Shown here: piece by piece, positions 8,567-18,300 of the stretch
How the letters are laid out: each line of letters begins with the position of its first letter
Numbering within the stretch: position 1 is the stretch's first letter
Assembly (NCBI GenBank): GCA_947258985.1
Contig: CAMYKI010000045.1
Span: forward strand, 1 to 38,842
Length of the DNA: 38,842 nucleotides
Direction: 5' to 3'
Source: an uncultured Acidimicrobiaceae bacterium
Lineage (GTDB): Bacteria > Actinomycetota > Acidimicrobiia > Spongiisociales > UBA5794
Translations under genes and position numbers: made by a program
The notes under the pieces: model-generated
The model's input: only the letters and a program-made list of their open reading frames with translations
The model's database searches: none
What the model was told of the DNA's origin: nothing

Positions 8567-9955
8567 TCAACCGACGCCTCGATCTGCCGAGCCTGTGGCA
8601 ATCTGCCGCTCAACGAGCCCTACCGCGATGTCGTTGTCACGGTAGCGGTCGAAAACCAGTCGCATCGAGTGTACGTTTGACCGGATGTCTCGGTCATCGA
8701 GAAGCCGGGCTATGTGGCCTTCGAGGGCCTCCGGCCGGCCACCATTGAAGGATCCCATTACGCCGAGACCGTGGTACTCCACCCGGGCTGCGATACCGCC
8801 CTGATCGAGCAAACGGGGCGGGTACACAGCCACGGGTACCTCGGACGCGACGCATTCGTGCACCGACGAGGAACCGCCATGGGTGATAGCGCAATCTGCC
8901 GTCGCGAGCACCTGCAGTTGCGGTGCCCACGCCAGCGGCAGCACGTTGTCCGGCAGACGCGGAAGGGTCTCTGTCGTCGCTTGCCGTCCGAGTCCGAGCA
9001 CCAAATCCCACTCTGTTCTCCGGCGGAACGTATCGATGACGGTTGACAGGAACCGTGGATCTGACCAGTAGGAACCCAAGGAGCAGTAGACCAGCGGTCG
9101 ATCCGGGGCCTGCCGCTCACGGGTCTCCAAGAATTGCTCCCATTGGTGACGCGAGTTGGCGTCGAGGCGCCCCTCGGGTCGGTTTGCCGGGATCATCGGT
9201 CCCCCGTAATGGAGATTGGGATGGGCGTCGTGGGGGAAGTCCATCTCCCGCGCGGTGAAGGAGAGAACCGGCAGGCGGGTGTACATGAAAGGGCGCAACC
9301 ATTGCCTGCGGTCGGTATTCGCATCGAGGTCGTATCCCCTGGACCGGGCAACTTGTTCCAGGTCGGCGAGGTAGTTGGTTCCGTAGGAAACCGGCCGCAA
9401 GAAGTCCCCGACACCACGTCGCCCCAACTTGTGTTTCACCGACGCGGCATATGAGCCGAAGCGGACGCGCCTCCACGCCCGATCGATATCGAGCTCGAGG
9501 TTCGGATCTGCTGATGGGACGAGTTCTGAGTTGTGAGGGGGAAGCCCCGGCGACCGGTAGATGGAGAACCAGTTCATCATCAGCATTGTTGGGATGCCGA
9601 GACTCGCTGTGGCGATGGTGGCATAGTGCATTTCGATATCGATGAGCAGCATGTCCGGGTGGAGGCGCGCGATGACTCTTTCGAACTCGTCGGTGTTGAT
9701 CGTGTCTTTCCGAGCCTTCCGCATCCCGGCGATCCATCCCACAGGGTTCGCCTTTGCAGCGCGCACGGATTGGCCAATTCTCTCATCGTCGACCACCCTC
9801 ACGAAGTCGTGATCATGATCGACAACGTCAGGCCCGATGTCGGAGTGACTGACGAACGTGATCGTGTGCCCGGATCGACGAAGCCGGTTGGCCAACTCCA
9901 GGCTCGTGTTGAGCCTGCTCGTGAGGCCGTACGGAATCAGAACGATGTGGGCCAC
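8567..9955 (-). CDS. GT1-family (UGT/MGT-like) glycosyltransferase
   Basis: 462 aa from GTG 9955, which sits 7 nt beyond the upstream gene's stop; the open frame extends to 10066 but that part overlaps the HupE-like gene and lacks family character. N-terminal VAHIVLIPYGLTSRLNTSLELANRL is the acceptor half, and the donor-binding half carries PLVYCSLGSYWSD and the signature LAWAPQLQVLATADCAITHGG plus SSSVHECVASEVPVAVYP. GT1 enzymes of this kind transfer sugars from UDP or dTDP donors to small lipophilic acceptors or lipids. Its position in an apparent operon with a PPTase next to an NRPS makes glycosylation of the peptide product possible but unproven. Confidence 0.85.
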   Translation of the reverse strand: MAHIVLIPYGLTSRLNTSLELANRLRRSGHTITFVSHSDIGPDVVDHDHDFVRVVDDERIGQSVRAAKANPVGWIAGMRKARKDTINTDEFERVIARLHPDMLLIDIEMHYATIATASLGIPTMLMMNWFSIYRSPGLPPHNSELVPSADPNLELDIDRAWRRVRFGSYAASVKHKLGRRGVGDFLRPVSYGTNYLADLEQVARSRGYDLDANTDRRQWLRPFMYTRLPVLSFTAREMDFPHDAHPNLHYGGPMIPANRPEGRLDANSRHQWEQFLETRERQAPDRPLVYCSLGSYWSDPRFLSTVIDTFRRRTEWDLVLGLGRQATTETLPRLPDNVLPLAWAPQLQVLATADCAITHGGSSSVHECVASEVPVAVYPPRLLDQGGIAARVEYHGLGVMGSFNGGRPEALEGHIARLLDDRDIRSNVHSMRLVFDRYRDNDIAVGLVERQIATGSADRGVG

Positions 9956-9962
9956 GGGGGCG

Positions 9963-11360
9963 CTACGCCCGGCCGACGGAAACAGCAGCTTTGGGGGCGG
10001 CGAGAACCGGATCCGCTGCGACCGGAAGCAAACTGGAGCCACGCCGATCGTACGTGTATAGCCCAATTGCTCCGAGGTAGATCAGAACGAGGAACGACAA
10101 CGAGTTCGGCCAGAGGACTACGCGATCAACCACGTTGTCAACCGGTGTCGCAAACCCGAAGGTCCGTTCGAGAGCCCAAAGTGCTGCGACGATGATGAGG
10201 GCGACCGAACCGGCGTGCATTGCCGGAAGGTAGGCGCGGGTGCGTCTCGCCAAATAGAGCGCTGGGAAGATGACGATGATGATGACCGCTTGCCCGAGCT
10301 CGATTCCAAGATTGAAACCGAGGAGCGATACGAATTGACGGCTCTGGGTGAGTCCAAGCTCCGACAGCAAGCCGGCGAAACCAAAACCGTGGAACAGGCC
10401 GAAGCCGAACGCAATGATCCACTCCCGGTTCACGAGGACGGGCCGTATGTTGTGCAGTGCGGCGAGGATGATCGACACCGCGATCAAGGTTTCGACTAGG
10501 GCGGACGGGAGTTCGATGACACCCAACCCACCGAGAGTGAGCGTGATCGTATGGGCGATGGTGAACATCGTCACGATCTTGAGCACGCGCCACAGGCTTG
10601 CCCCGAACCGGGGTGACGGCTCCCAGCCGCGAGGTCTACTGAACACGAGAACCGCAGGCAACATGAGCGCAAAAACGAACAGGATGTGATCGGTGCCAAT
10701 GCGGATATGCTCGACTCCAAGTCCGATCACGCCGGTGAGTCCACGCCAGAACGACTCGTCGCCAAGATCGACGGTCTGCACGGTGCTATCGGCTGTGTAT
10801 CGGAGCAACTCGCTGGCTTCGTTGTTGAACGTGCCTGAGCCCCAATCGGTGCCGATGATGAGCAGCGCGTCGCGCTGCGGATTCGCATGGATGATCCCGT
10901 CGTATGCCACGACAAACTGACGCGGTGCCGGAGCAAACGTGGCGTCGAGTTCGAAGTTGACGACCACATATGCATCCACGCTGGTGTCAAGGGTCTCCAA
11001 CTCGCCGAAGACGATAGGCCACTCCGTCCCACCCGTGCTGGCGACTGACAAATGCTCCCTGCTGTACGTATAGATGGCTTCAGCGTTGGCTTCGACGGCA
11101 GCAAGGGTTCCCTCCCCACCGATGGGGAGATTCAGGCCCAACACCTCGTTCAGGTCGCCGACCGGATACTCCACACGCCCCTCGATCGTCGATTCGTAGA
11201 TGTCGAGGTACACGTAGCTCTGATCGCCGCTATGGGCTCCGGCCGCCGTGGACAACGTCATCAGAATTGAGGCAGCGAGGGTGGCGACGATGATTGTTCG
11301 CCACCTGCGTCGCCGGCCAGACGCCCGGCGTCGAGCGCTCTCACAGTATTCCCCGGTCAC
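9963..11360 (-). CDS. HupE/UreJ-like integral membrane protein with secreted N-terminal domain
   Basis: 465 aa from GTG 11360, supported by GGGAGG 7 nt upstream. A signal peptide (RRWRTIIVATLAASILMTL, cleavage near AGAHS) precedes an extracytoplasmic beta-rich domain of about 190 aa. The C-terminal half has about 7 membrane helices with the family motif GVEHIRIGTDHILFVFALML, then AHTITLTL and FGFGLFHGFGFAGLLSE. HupE/UreJ proteins are linked to nickel supply, but this two-domain form is widespread in genomes with no hydrogenase nearby, and none is visible here, so the substrate is unknown. It lies between PPTase and GT1 genes, all on the same strand. Confidence 0.8.
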   Translation of the reverse strand: MTGEYCESARRRASGRRRRWRTIIVATLAASILMTLSTAAGAHSGDQSYVYLDIYESTIEGRVEYPVGDLNEVLGLNLPIGGEGTLAAVEANAEAIYTYSREHLSVASTGGTEWPIVFGELETLDTSVDAYVVVNFELDATFAPAPRQFVVAYDGIIHANPQRDALLIIGTDWGSGTFNNEASELLRYTADSTVQTVDLGDESFWRGLTGVIGLGVEHIRIGTDHILFVFALMLPAVLVFSRPRGWEPSPRFGASLWRVLKIVTMFTIAHTITLTLGGLGVIELPSALVETLIAVSIILAALHNIRPVLVNREWIIAFGFGLFHGFGFAGLLSELGLTQSRQFVSLLGFNLGIELGQAVIIIVIFPALYLARRTRAYLPAMHAGSVALIIVAALWALERTFGFATPVDNVVDRVVLWPNSLSFLVLIYLGAIGLYTYDRRGSSLLPVAADPVLAAPKAAVSVGRA

Positions 11361-11476
11361 GATATGTCCTCCCACCCAGTCCTAAGCCCGACGAGATAAT
11401 CCAAAAGACCGCGCCGGATACTACAACGGGTGACGAAAGGCGAACACGGATAGTGTTCCTCCCGACCCGTGGCAGG
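11361..11476. other. Short spacer between PPTase stop and HupE-like start
   Basis: Contains the ribosome site GGGAGG for the GTG at 11360. No clear promoter or hairpin is visible, so transcription from the PPTase gene may read through. Confidence 0.4.
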
Positions 11477-12217
11477 TCATCCTCGCTGCCCGTCGTTCTC
11501 CGTCCCGCTTTTCGGGAGTACTAACCAGGTTACGACCGTCGAACCAAGCCACCCGCAGCCTACGTCGAAGGGTCGATCCGGCGGATACTCTGTGCTCACA
11601 GGTTCTACAAGGCGGCCGACGTATCCCGATGTTGTCGGCTCCAGCAAAGCCGCCTCGAAGCCGAAATACGACCTGACTGTTGGGAAGAACGCCTTGAAGA
11701 TCGACTCCTTGGCCGAGAACAAGGCCAGCAGATCATCGGCTCGCTCGGACTGCGGTCGATCTTCGAGCCACGTCCGTTCTTCGGGTCGTGGGATACGGTT
11801 CTCGAGTTCGGGGGCATGGCGACGCTGTTCTACGTCAACGCCGACGCCATCAGTCCGGCTTGCGGGCGCAACCAGGGCGATGCCGATGTCAGTGGTGTGC
11901 GAAATCGACCCAACCACACCCGCCGGCCATATCGGTTCGCGCATATCGCCGGCGAGAATCGGTCCGGTATCGCGACCCAGCGAAGCGAGCGCGTCGTGAG
12001 CGGCCGACCTCCCGAGGCTGAAAGACCTACGCCGAGCAAGACCGGCACGCGGGTGCAACATGGCCTCCTCATCAGAGTGGAGCGGTTGCGCTTCCTCCCC
12101 CAGGACGAAAATCGAGCAACGTGCGAATTGGGGGATATTCGGACGCCACGCCGCCAAACGGTCACGGTCAGCGGGGAGGCTACGTTTAGTCATTGCCGCA
12201 ATGCTCTCTGTTGACAC
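11477..12217 (-). CDS. 4'-phosphopantetheinyl transferase (EntD/Sfp type)
   Basis: 246 aa from GTG 12217; ATG 12193 (MTKRSLPAD) is an equally good start. Conserved blocks: GSISHTTDIGIALVA (the SISH substrate loop), DGVGVDVEQRRHAPELENRI (the Mg-binding GxDxE motif) and LLALFSAKESIFKAFFP (the FSxKES catalytic helix). The enzyme moves phosphopantetheine from CoA to the serine of carrier domains. It lies next to and divergent from an NRPS operon with three carrier domains (Ser35 of the small carrier, Ser1319 and Ser1000 of the two NRPSs), so it most likely activates them. A consensus -35 box for the NRPS operon overlaps its start. Confidence 0.92.
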   Translation of the reverse strand: MSTESIAAMTKRSLPADRDRLAAWRPNIPQFARCSIFVLGEEAQPLHSDEEAMLHPRAGLARRRSFSLGRSAAHDALASLGRDTGPILAGDMREPIWPAGVVGSISHTTDIGIALVAPASRTDGVGVDVEQRRHAPELENRIPRPEERTWLEDRPQSERADDLLALFSAKESIFKAFFPTVRSYFGFEAALLEPTTSGYVGRLVEPVSTEYPPDRPFDVGCGWLGSTVVTWLVLPKSGTENDGQRG

Positions 12218-12239
12218 TGTTGGGCGGGTGTGGTGTCAT
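12211..12239 (+). promoter_or_regulatory. Putative promoter of the NRPS operon
   Basis: A perfect TTGACA at 12211-12216, a 17-bp spacer and TGTCAT at 12234-12239 (4 of 6 -10 positions). It overlaps the start of the divergent PPTase gene. The inferred transcript start near 12246 leaves a leader of about 60 nt before the small ORF at 12305. Inference from consensus only. Confidence 0.45.
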
Positions 12240-12304
12240 CCACCGCAGGGTAGGTCTCCGTATGCTCTGTGTCATCGCAGGGGAATCCGTTGAAAGGGTG
12301 GAAC

Positions 12305-12409
12305 ATGGCAGCAGTGTGGAGTGTCGACGGCGGCCAGATCACGATCATAGGTATGGTGACGCCCGATACCTTGTCGGCTTCCCAGCCTCTGAGGAGGCCT
12401 CATGAGTGA
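12305..12409 (+). CDS. Candidate 34-codon ORF leading the NRPS operon
   Basis: ATG 12305 is preceded by AAAGGGTGGA, a fair ribosome site. The peptide begins MAAVWSVDGGQITIIGMVTP and ends LRRPHE; its stop TGA (12407-12409) overlaps the first codons of the cyclodeaminase gene (ATG 12402). The GAGGAGG ribosome site of that gene lies inside this ORF. It could be a coupling or attenuator-like leader, or a chance frame. I recognise no family, and it is not an MbtH protein. Confidence 0.3.
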   Translation: MAAVWSVDGGQITIIGMVTPDTLSASQPLRRPHE

Positions 12410-13384
12410 GCGACGCGAGTCCGAGACAACCATCATCGCCCGGGATGACATCGCGACCATAATCAACCGCGTAGGTCTCGATCGGCTGATGGACGAGATG
12501 ATTGACCGACTGCGGAGAGCGATCATCTCCTTCGACGAGACTGCGACCCGGGTGCGAACCCGCGACGGGTTCCACTACACCGAACCCGATCTCGGGTTAC
12601 TGGAGTGGATGCCGGTGATACAGGCCGGAGAAGCCACCACCATCAAGGTTGTCGGCTACCACCCGAACAACCCGTCCGCGTTCAACCTCCCCACCATTCT
12701 TTCGACAATCAGCGTCTACGAGACCGGCTCGGGTCATCTTGCAGCCCTCGCCGACGGTACGTTCCTCACCGCGCTCCGCACGGGGGCTGCTTCCGCTGTG
12801 GCTAGTGGCGTACTCGCCCGACCCGATTCCCACATCCTCGGCCTCATCGGGTGCGGGGCGCAATCAATCACGCAGATGCATGCGATCGTGCGTACCTTCC
12901 CCATCGATCAGATCCATATCACCGATGCAAGTCAGGCAAACGTCGCGTCGTTCGAGACAAGGGCGGCCGAGGTGCTGCCCGACGGAGTTGAGGTGCGGGC
13001 CATGCCCGTTGAACAGCTGATGATGTCGGCCGACATCGTATGTACCTCAACCTCGGTTGGCATTGGCGAAGGCCCGCTTTTCGATGACCTCCCGACGAAT
13101 CCTTGGCTCCATATCAATGCCGTCGGATCCGATTTCCCCGGCAAGGTGGAACTGCCGGCTGCGATGTTGCGGCGGGGGCTTGTGTGTCCCGACGTGCGGC
13201 GCTCGGCGACCAGGTTGCCATGCGGATGCTGCTCGAGCAGGCCGACCGGGCCGGTGTCGGCACCCGCATCGCTCTCGAAGACATCAGCGAAGATCCGCTC
13301 GATCCGTACGACCTGGGTAGGGCTAGTGCGTTGGCATCGGCTCCCGTCGCGGAATTAGGGGCGGCCCGGGGGAGTGGCGTGTGA
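12402..13384 (+). pseudogene. Ornithine cyclodeaminase / mu-crystallin family gene with internal deletion and frameshift
   Basis: The ATG 12402 frame (GAGGAGG upstream) encodes a clear ornithine cyclodeaminase/mu-crystallin protein through about codon 266. Visible blocks are the substrate-side KVVGYHPNNPSAFNLP, LTALRTGAASAVAS, the NAD-binding Rossmann loop ILGLIGCGAQSITQMHAI, CTSTSVG, and NAVGSDFPGKVELPAAML. After VCPDV the frame degenerates to Arg/Pro/Cys-rich sequence ending at 13358. The family C-terminus (ALGDQVAMRMLLEQADRAG, then TRIALEDISEDPLDPYDL) continues in another frame to a TGA at 13382-13384. The usual 45-50 residues between these points (EGE.QQL to FDS.G) are absent, so there is a deletion, not a multiple of three, near 13190-13205. 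Members convert ornithine to proline plus ammonia, which fits the downstream proline-activating enzyme. Either the gene is broken or the assembly collapsed here. Confidence 0.75.
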
Positions 13385-13479
13385 TTGTCGTAGCGAGGGG
13401 CGCTGCCCACGAACCGGTGCGATACCGCACGGATGCTTTGGTGGAGCGTGGGCTTGCTCCCTACAACCTGGAACATTGA
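13381..13479 (+). CDS. Candidate 32-codon ORF, coupled to flanking genes
   Basis: GTG 13381 overlaps the TGA of the cyclodeaminase C-terminal frame (GTGA junction) and has GGGGGAG just upstream; its own TGA ends 1 nt before the ATG of the adenylation gene. The peptide reads MIVVARGAAHEPVRYRTDAL and ends YNLEH. No family is recognised. Position, spacing and ribosome site favour translation, length argues against a function. Confidence 0.35.
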   Translation: MIVVARGAAHEPVRYRTDALVERGLAPYNLEH

Positions 13480-13480
13480 T

Positions 13481-15106
13481 ATGTCATTCGGTTCGGCCTC
13501 GGCCCGTTCTCGGTGGACCTACCTGCTCCCGCAGCTAGTCGAGCAGGCGGCGGAGTCGGATGCATCCCACGTTGCACTCCGCCATCGACAAGACTCCCTG
13601 ACCTACGGGCAGCTTCTCTCTGGATCGGCGCAGCTAGCGCACGCGTTGATTGCCGATGGCGTCGCTCCTGGAGAACGGATCGGCATACTGCTTCGCAAAG
13701 GCCTCGACAGCGCTGTCGCGCTCTACGGCATCATGAGCGCCGGAGCGGTCTACGTACCGATCGACCCCGCAGCTCCGGCGTCACGTGTGGCGTTTCTCAT
13801 TCGTGACTGCGGCATCACCCGACTTGTAACCAGCGACGCGATGGCCGGTGCGCTGGAAGCTCTCGAGGGCGAGGGTGTGTCGCTGGCGGCGGTATACGGG
13901 GTGTCAGACGACGCTGCGTCGCCGTTCCCGTCCGTGGCATGGGAGGAAATGACGGGATTCCCCGAAGCACTGCCAAACCTGTCGACCACGGAGCAGGACC
14001 TCTGCTACATCCTCTATACGAGCGGCTCAACGGGTACACCGAAGGGCATCATGCACACTCACCGGAGTGCGTTGTCGTGGGCCGAGATTACGGCGTCGGT
14101 GTACCGACTGGGGCCTGCCGACGTCATCAGCAACTATGCCCCCTTGCATTTCGACCTTTCGACGCTCGACTACTTCGGTGGGGCACGGGCGGGCGCAACC
14201 ACCGTGATCATCCCGGAGGAGTACACCCGGTTCCCCGCAAGCCTTGCGAAACTGATTGCCAGTGAGCGGATGACCGTCTTCTACACCGTGCCATTCGCTC
14301 TCGTTCAGTTGTCCGCCCCGGGGATCCTCGACGATCTAGAACTCGATCGGTTGAGACTTGTTTTGTTCGGCGGGGAGCCGATGCCCATGAAGCATCTCAG
14401 GAAGGCGATGGGGAAGATTCCCCACGCACAGTTCGTGAATGTGTACGGGCCGACGGAGACCAACGGCTGTACGCACTACCCAATCGAACGACCATTGCCG
14501 AAATCGATGAGCAGCCTCCCGATCGGGAAGCCGTATCCGAATGTCGAGATCCGGGTGCTCGACAACGAGGGCCATCCTGCCGCTATCGGCGACTCGGGTG
14601 AGCTACTCGTGCGAACCCCGACGCTCATGCGCGGCTACTGGGGTCGGCACGACCTCAACGAGGGGGCTTTTCACAAGACAACCGAACGAGGCGGCCTCCC
14701 CGAGGTCTATCACCGGACCGGGGATCTGGTGTCGCCCATGGAAGACGGCGATCTGAGATTCCTTGGCCGGATGGATCGCCAGATCAAGTCGCGGGGTAGT
14801 CGTGTCGAGCTCGATGAAGTTGAGGCCGTCCTGCTGGCAAATTCGGAGGTGCATGAAGCAGCCGTGTATGCGGTGCCCGACGATGCAGGCATCCTCGCAA
14901 TCCACGCCGAAGCGATCCTGACAACGGAATCAACTGCCACTGAGAAGGACCTCCTAGATCATCTTCGATCCGTTCTACCTGCGTACGCCCTGCCGGTCGC
15001 CATTAACGTGAGGACGTCCTTTCCGCGGACCTCGACCGGGAAGATTGACCGGCTCGAAATGCAGGCGGAGCCGACGACGCCGGTGACTGCCATCGGGCGT
15101 CGGTGA
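13481..15106 (+). CDS. Stand-alone proline-type adenylation enzyme (L-prolyl-AMP ligase, PltF/PigI-like)
   Basis: 541 aa from ATG 13481 (GGAA 7 nt upstream); an earlier ATG at 13433 adds a poor N-terminus overlapping the small ORF. Core motifs: A3 LYTSGSTGTPKG (~178-189), A5 NVYGPTETNGC, A7 YHRTGDLV, A8 LGRMDRQIKSRGSRVELDEVE, A10 PRTSTGKIDRLEM. Aligning by eye to GrsA gives the specificity residues D-L-L-Y-L-G-V-G-C-K. I recall DLLYL..VCK as the code of proline enzymes that feed pyrrole biosynthesis, matching at six or seven positions. No condensation or carrier domain is attached. It would activate L-proline with ATP and load it on the small carrier protein encoded next. The stop overlaps the ribosome site of that gene. 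Confidence 0.88.
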   Translation: MSFGSASARSRWTYLLPQLVEQAAESDASHVALRHRQDSLTYGQLLSGSAQLAHALIADGVAPGERIGILLRKGLDSAVALYGIMSAGAVYVPIDPAAPASRVAFLIRDCGITRLVTSDAMAGALEALEGEGVSLAAVYGVSDDAASPFPSVAWEEMTGFPEALPNLSTTEQDLCYILYTSGSTGTPKGIMHTHRSALSWAEITASVYRLGPADVISNYAPLHFDLSTLDYFGGARAGATTVIIPEEYTRFPASLAKLIASERMTVFYTVPFALVQLSAPGILDDLELDRLRLVLFGGEPMPMKHLRKAMGKIPHAQFVNVYGPTETNGCTHYPIERPLPKSMSSLPIGKPYPNVEIRVLDNEGHPAAIGDSGELLVRTPTLMRGYWGRHDLNEGAFHKTTERGGLPEVYHRTGDLVSPMEDGDLRFLGRMDRQIKSRGSRVELDEVEAVLLANSEVHEAAVYAVPDDAGILAIHAEAILTTESTATEKDLLDHLRSVLPAYALPVAINVRTSFPRTSTGKIDRLEMQAEPTTPVTAIGRR

Positions 15107-15117
15107 GGGAGGGCTCT

Positions 15118-15375
15118 ATGGAAGAACAGATGATTCGCTTCATCGATGACGTGATACTCGGTGGTTCGGGGCATGGCATTTCGGTCGATGATGAGATTGT
15201 CCTCAACGGCACCGTCGACTCGCTCGGCGTGACCCGCTTGCTGGACTTCATAGAGGATTCACTCGGTGTAGCCGTTCCGGCAGAGGATGTCACGATTGAG
15301 AATTTCCAATCCGTTGGCTCGATCTGTGCGTACCTACGAGGGCGCGCCGAGTATTCGGAACAGGGGGCTCGGTGA
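15118..15375 (+). CDS. Stand-alone peptidyl carrier protein (PltL-like)
   Basis: 85 aa from ATG 15118, preceded by GGAGGG; a GTG at 15103 is in frame but overlaps the upstream stop and lacks a site. The phosphopantetheine serine is Ser35 in GTVDSLGVTRLLDFIE, and the rest is a four-helix carrier with acidic helix II. It would hold proline loaded by the preceding enzyme while the acyl-CoA dehydrogenase downstream oxidises it to pyrrole-2-carboxyl. Its TGA overlaps the GTG of the next gene. The serine context VDSLG is closer to acyl carrier than to the NRPS GGDS context, as is usual for such stand-alone carriers. Confidence 0.88.
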   Translation: MEEQMIRFIDDVILGGSGHGISVDDEIVLNGTVDSLGVTRLLDFIEDSLGVAVPAEDVTIENFQSVGSICAYLRGRAEYSEQGAR

Positions 15376-18300
15376 CCGGGGAACACACCAACTCACAGAC
15401 TTATCCCCTCACTGCAGCTCAGGCATCGATATGGGCGAGCCAGGAACTCCATCCCGACGTGCCGCTGTACAACATGGCGTTTCTCTACGAATTCGACGGT
15501 GGCATCAACGAGGACGCCTTCGTTTCTGCCTTCTCTTCACTAGTTGACGAGGCCGATGCCCTTCGCACCGTCTTTCGCGATACAGGCGGTGAGGCCGAAG
15601 CCCTCGTGATGCCCCTCGATGAATTCGTTCTTCCCGTCATCGACCTGAGCACAGCCGGCGATTCGGAGCGCGACGCCGACGCCTGGGCTCAGTCGAGAAG
15701 TACGGTGATGCTCGATACCTCCGAGCGCACCTTCGACAGTGCCCTTCTCCGACTCGGGCACGATCGTTACGCATGGTTTCTGCTTCAACACCACCTGTGC
15801 ACCGATGCCTGGACGTTCACGGTCCTATTCCGGAGGATGGAGCAGCTCTATCTTGCGGCCACCGGGAGTTCGGTCGACGCGGTCGAACTGAATCCGTTCG
15901 CCCGATATGTCGAGTTCGAGGCTGCGGAACGCCGAGAAGCCGGCCATGCTGCCGAGAAACCCTCACAGGCGAAGCAGCCAGCGCCGCTCGAGATCTACGG
16001 AAGTAGACATCGGGACACATCAACGGCGAACGAGCGCGAGTCGGTGTCGCTAAGTGAGCGCACCTCACAGCAGCTCGACGAATTGGCTGGGTCGCCAGGG
16101 GTGCGGGCGCTGACGCCCAATCTCAGCAAGTTCCAGATCGTGGCGACGGCTATGTATGCCTGGCTTCATCGAGTGAGCGACCAGCCGAGCATTACGATCG
16201 GGCTGCCGGTGCACAACCGGACGCAGCCCGAGTTCCGGACCACCGCCGGCCTCTTCATGGAGGTCTTTCCCTGCACGGTTGACGTCGCAGCCGAGGATAC
16301 GTTTGCGTCACTGCACGCCAAGGTCCGCCAGGCAAGCATGGAAACTCTGCGATCAGCAAGGCCGGGGGCCTCCACGGCCGCCGAGGCACGAGCGGTCTCA
16401 ACCGTATTCAACTTCATCCAAGCCGAGTTCGGGGCTTTCGCCGGCATCGACTGCCGTTCGACCTGGGTACATCCCGATCATGTTGACGGCGTCCATCAGC
16501 TCCGTGTTCAGGCCCACGACTTCGATGCAACCGGACGGCTGCGCTTCGACTTCGATGGAAGCGCCGACACCTTCGACGCGGGAACTCGCGGTTCGATGCC
16601 GCAGCATTTCTTGCGAATAGTGGATGCGATGCTCACAGATTGGGAGGCGCCGATCGGGTCCGTGGATCTCCTCGAGGATGAGGAGCGGGCGGTCATCGAT
16701 GCCGCCGTCAACCGATCTGCACCCGATGTAGCGCTTGCCGACGTAGTCGAGCAATTTGCCCGCACCGCAGCGAGGGCACCGTCCGCACCGGCTGTGATCG
16801 ACGGTGACCAAACGTGGTCCTATCAGAGGCTCGACGACGCAAGCCGAGCCGTTGCCGCGAACTTCCAACCCGGGGGTGTCGTCGGGGTGGCGCTACTTCG
16901 ATCGGCCGAGGCCGTTGCGACCATCCTCGGAATCCTCCGCGCCGGCGCTGCGTTTGTCCCCATCGATCCCTCGTGGCCGCGAGACCGCATCAGGTTTGTC
17001 GTGGAGGATGCAGGTTGTGTGACCGTGGTTGCCGACGGTGACATGGGCGTCGCGACAACACCCTTCGAGGAACTCCAATCACCCTCCTCGAGATCCGATA
17101 TCCGGCCCGATTCCTCTGACCTGGCATATATGTTGTACACCTCCGGCTCGACCGGGGTGCCAAAGGGCGTCATGATCGAGCACCGGTCTCTTGCCCATTA
17201 CGTGTCATGGGCGTCGAGCTTCTATGACCAGGGACAGCGCTTGACCTTCCCGTTGTTCACGCCGATGACCTTTGACCTCACCATCACGTCGATCTTCGTG
17301 CCGCTGGTGTCCGGAGGCGCAATCCGCGTCTATTCGGAGAGTGAATCTCAAACCGATCTTGTCGTGTTGGACGTGTTCAACGACGACGCCGTTGACATCG
17401 TCAAGCTCACCCCCTCGCACCTAACGTTGCTGCCAGATCACGCCACGAAGAAACGAAGGATCCGTCGGCTAATCGTCGGAGGGGAGAACCTGACGACGGC
17501 GACGGCTCGTGGCGCACTGGCGAAGCTCGAGGATGATGCCCTGTTGCACAACGAGTATGGGCCGACGGAGGCAACTGTGGGCTGCATCGTCCACACTTTC
17601 GATTCGACATTCGATCGAACTGACAGCGTCCCGATCGGGAAGCCCATCCCCGGGATGCGTGCGTACGTTCTTGATGACGGCGGGCACAGGGTTCCGTTCG
17701 GAGTTCCAGGAGAGCTATTCCTTGCCGGCGATGGTCTCGCACGGGGCTACCTCGGTCGCGATGACCTGACCCTTGGCCGGTTTATCGTCCCCGGCCACGT
17801 TGCTGAGCTTCGTCTGTATGCGACCGGTGATCGTGCTCGGGTGCGTCGTGACGGGACAATCGAGTATCTGGGGCGGCACGACGACCAGGTCAAAGTGAAG
17901 GGTGTGCGCCTCGAGCTTGGGGAAGTGGAGGCGGCACTTGCGTCACACCCCCAGGTCTCTGCTGCAGCGGCCTCGGTCTGGGTCAAGGATCCACACTCTG
18001 AGAGCGACGAGGTTGTCTACTGCTCCCGCTGCGGCCTGGCGTCGGACCAACCAGGGGTCTCCTACGACGAGCATCGAGTATGCAATCTATGCCGAGCCTA
18101 CGACACGTATCAAGATCGTGCCGAGGCCTACTTCAAGCCGGAGGATGAACTCAAGGCGGTCCTAACCTCGCGACGAGACGGCATCGCCGACTACGACTGC
18201 ATTTCGCTCTTGAGCGGCGGCAAAGACAGCACCTATGTGCTGGCCCGCCTCGTCGATATGGGGCTGCGTGTTCTTGCGTTCACTCTGGACAACGGATACA

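Noticed and set aside
6032..10066. Full O-antigen or exopolysaccharide locus
   Set aside because: Only a flippase-like protein and two glycosyltransferases are present; there is no priming transferase, polymerase or nucleotide-sugar gene.
9963..11360. Hydrogenase or urease accessory locus
   Set aside because: The HupE/UreJ-like protein is alone; no hydrogenase, urease or nickel-chaperone gene is in the window.
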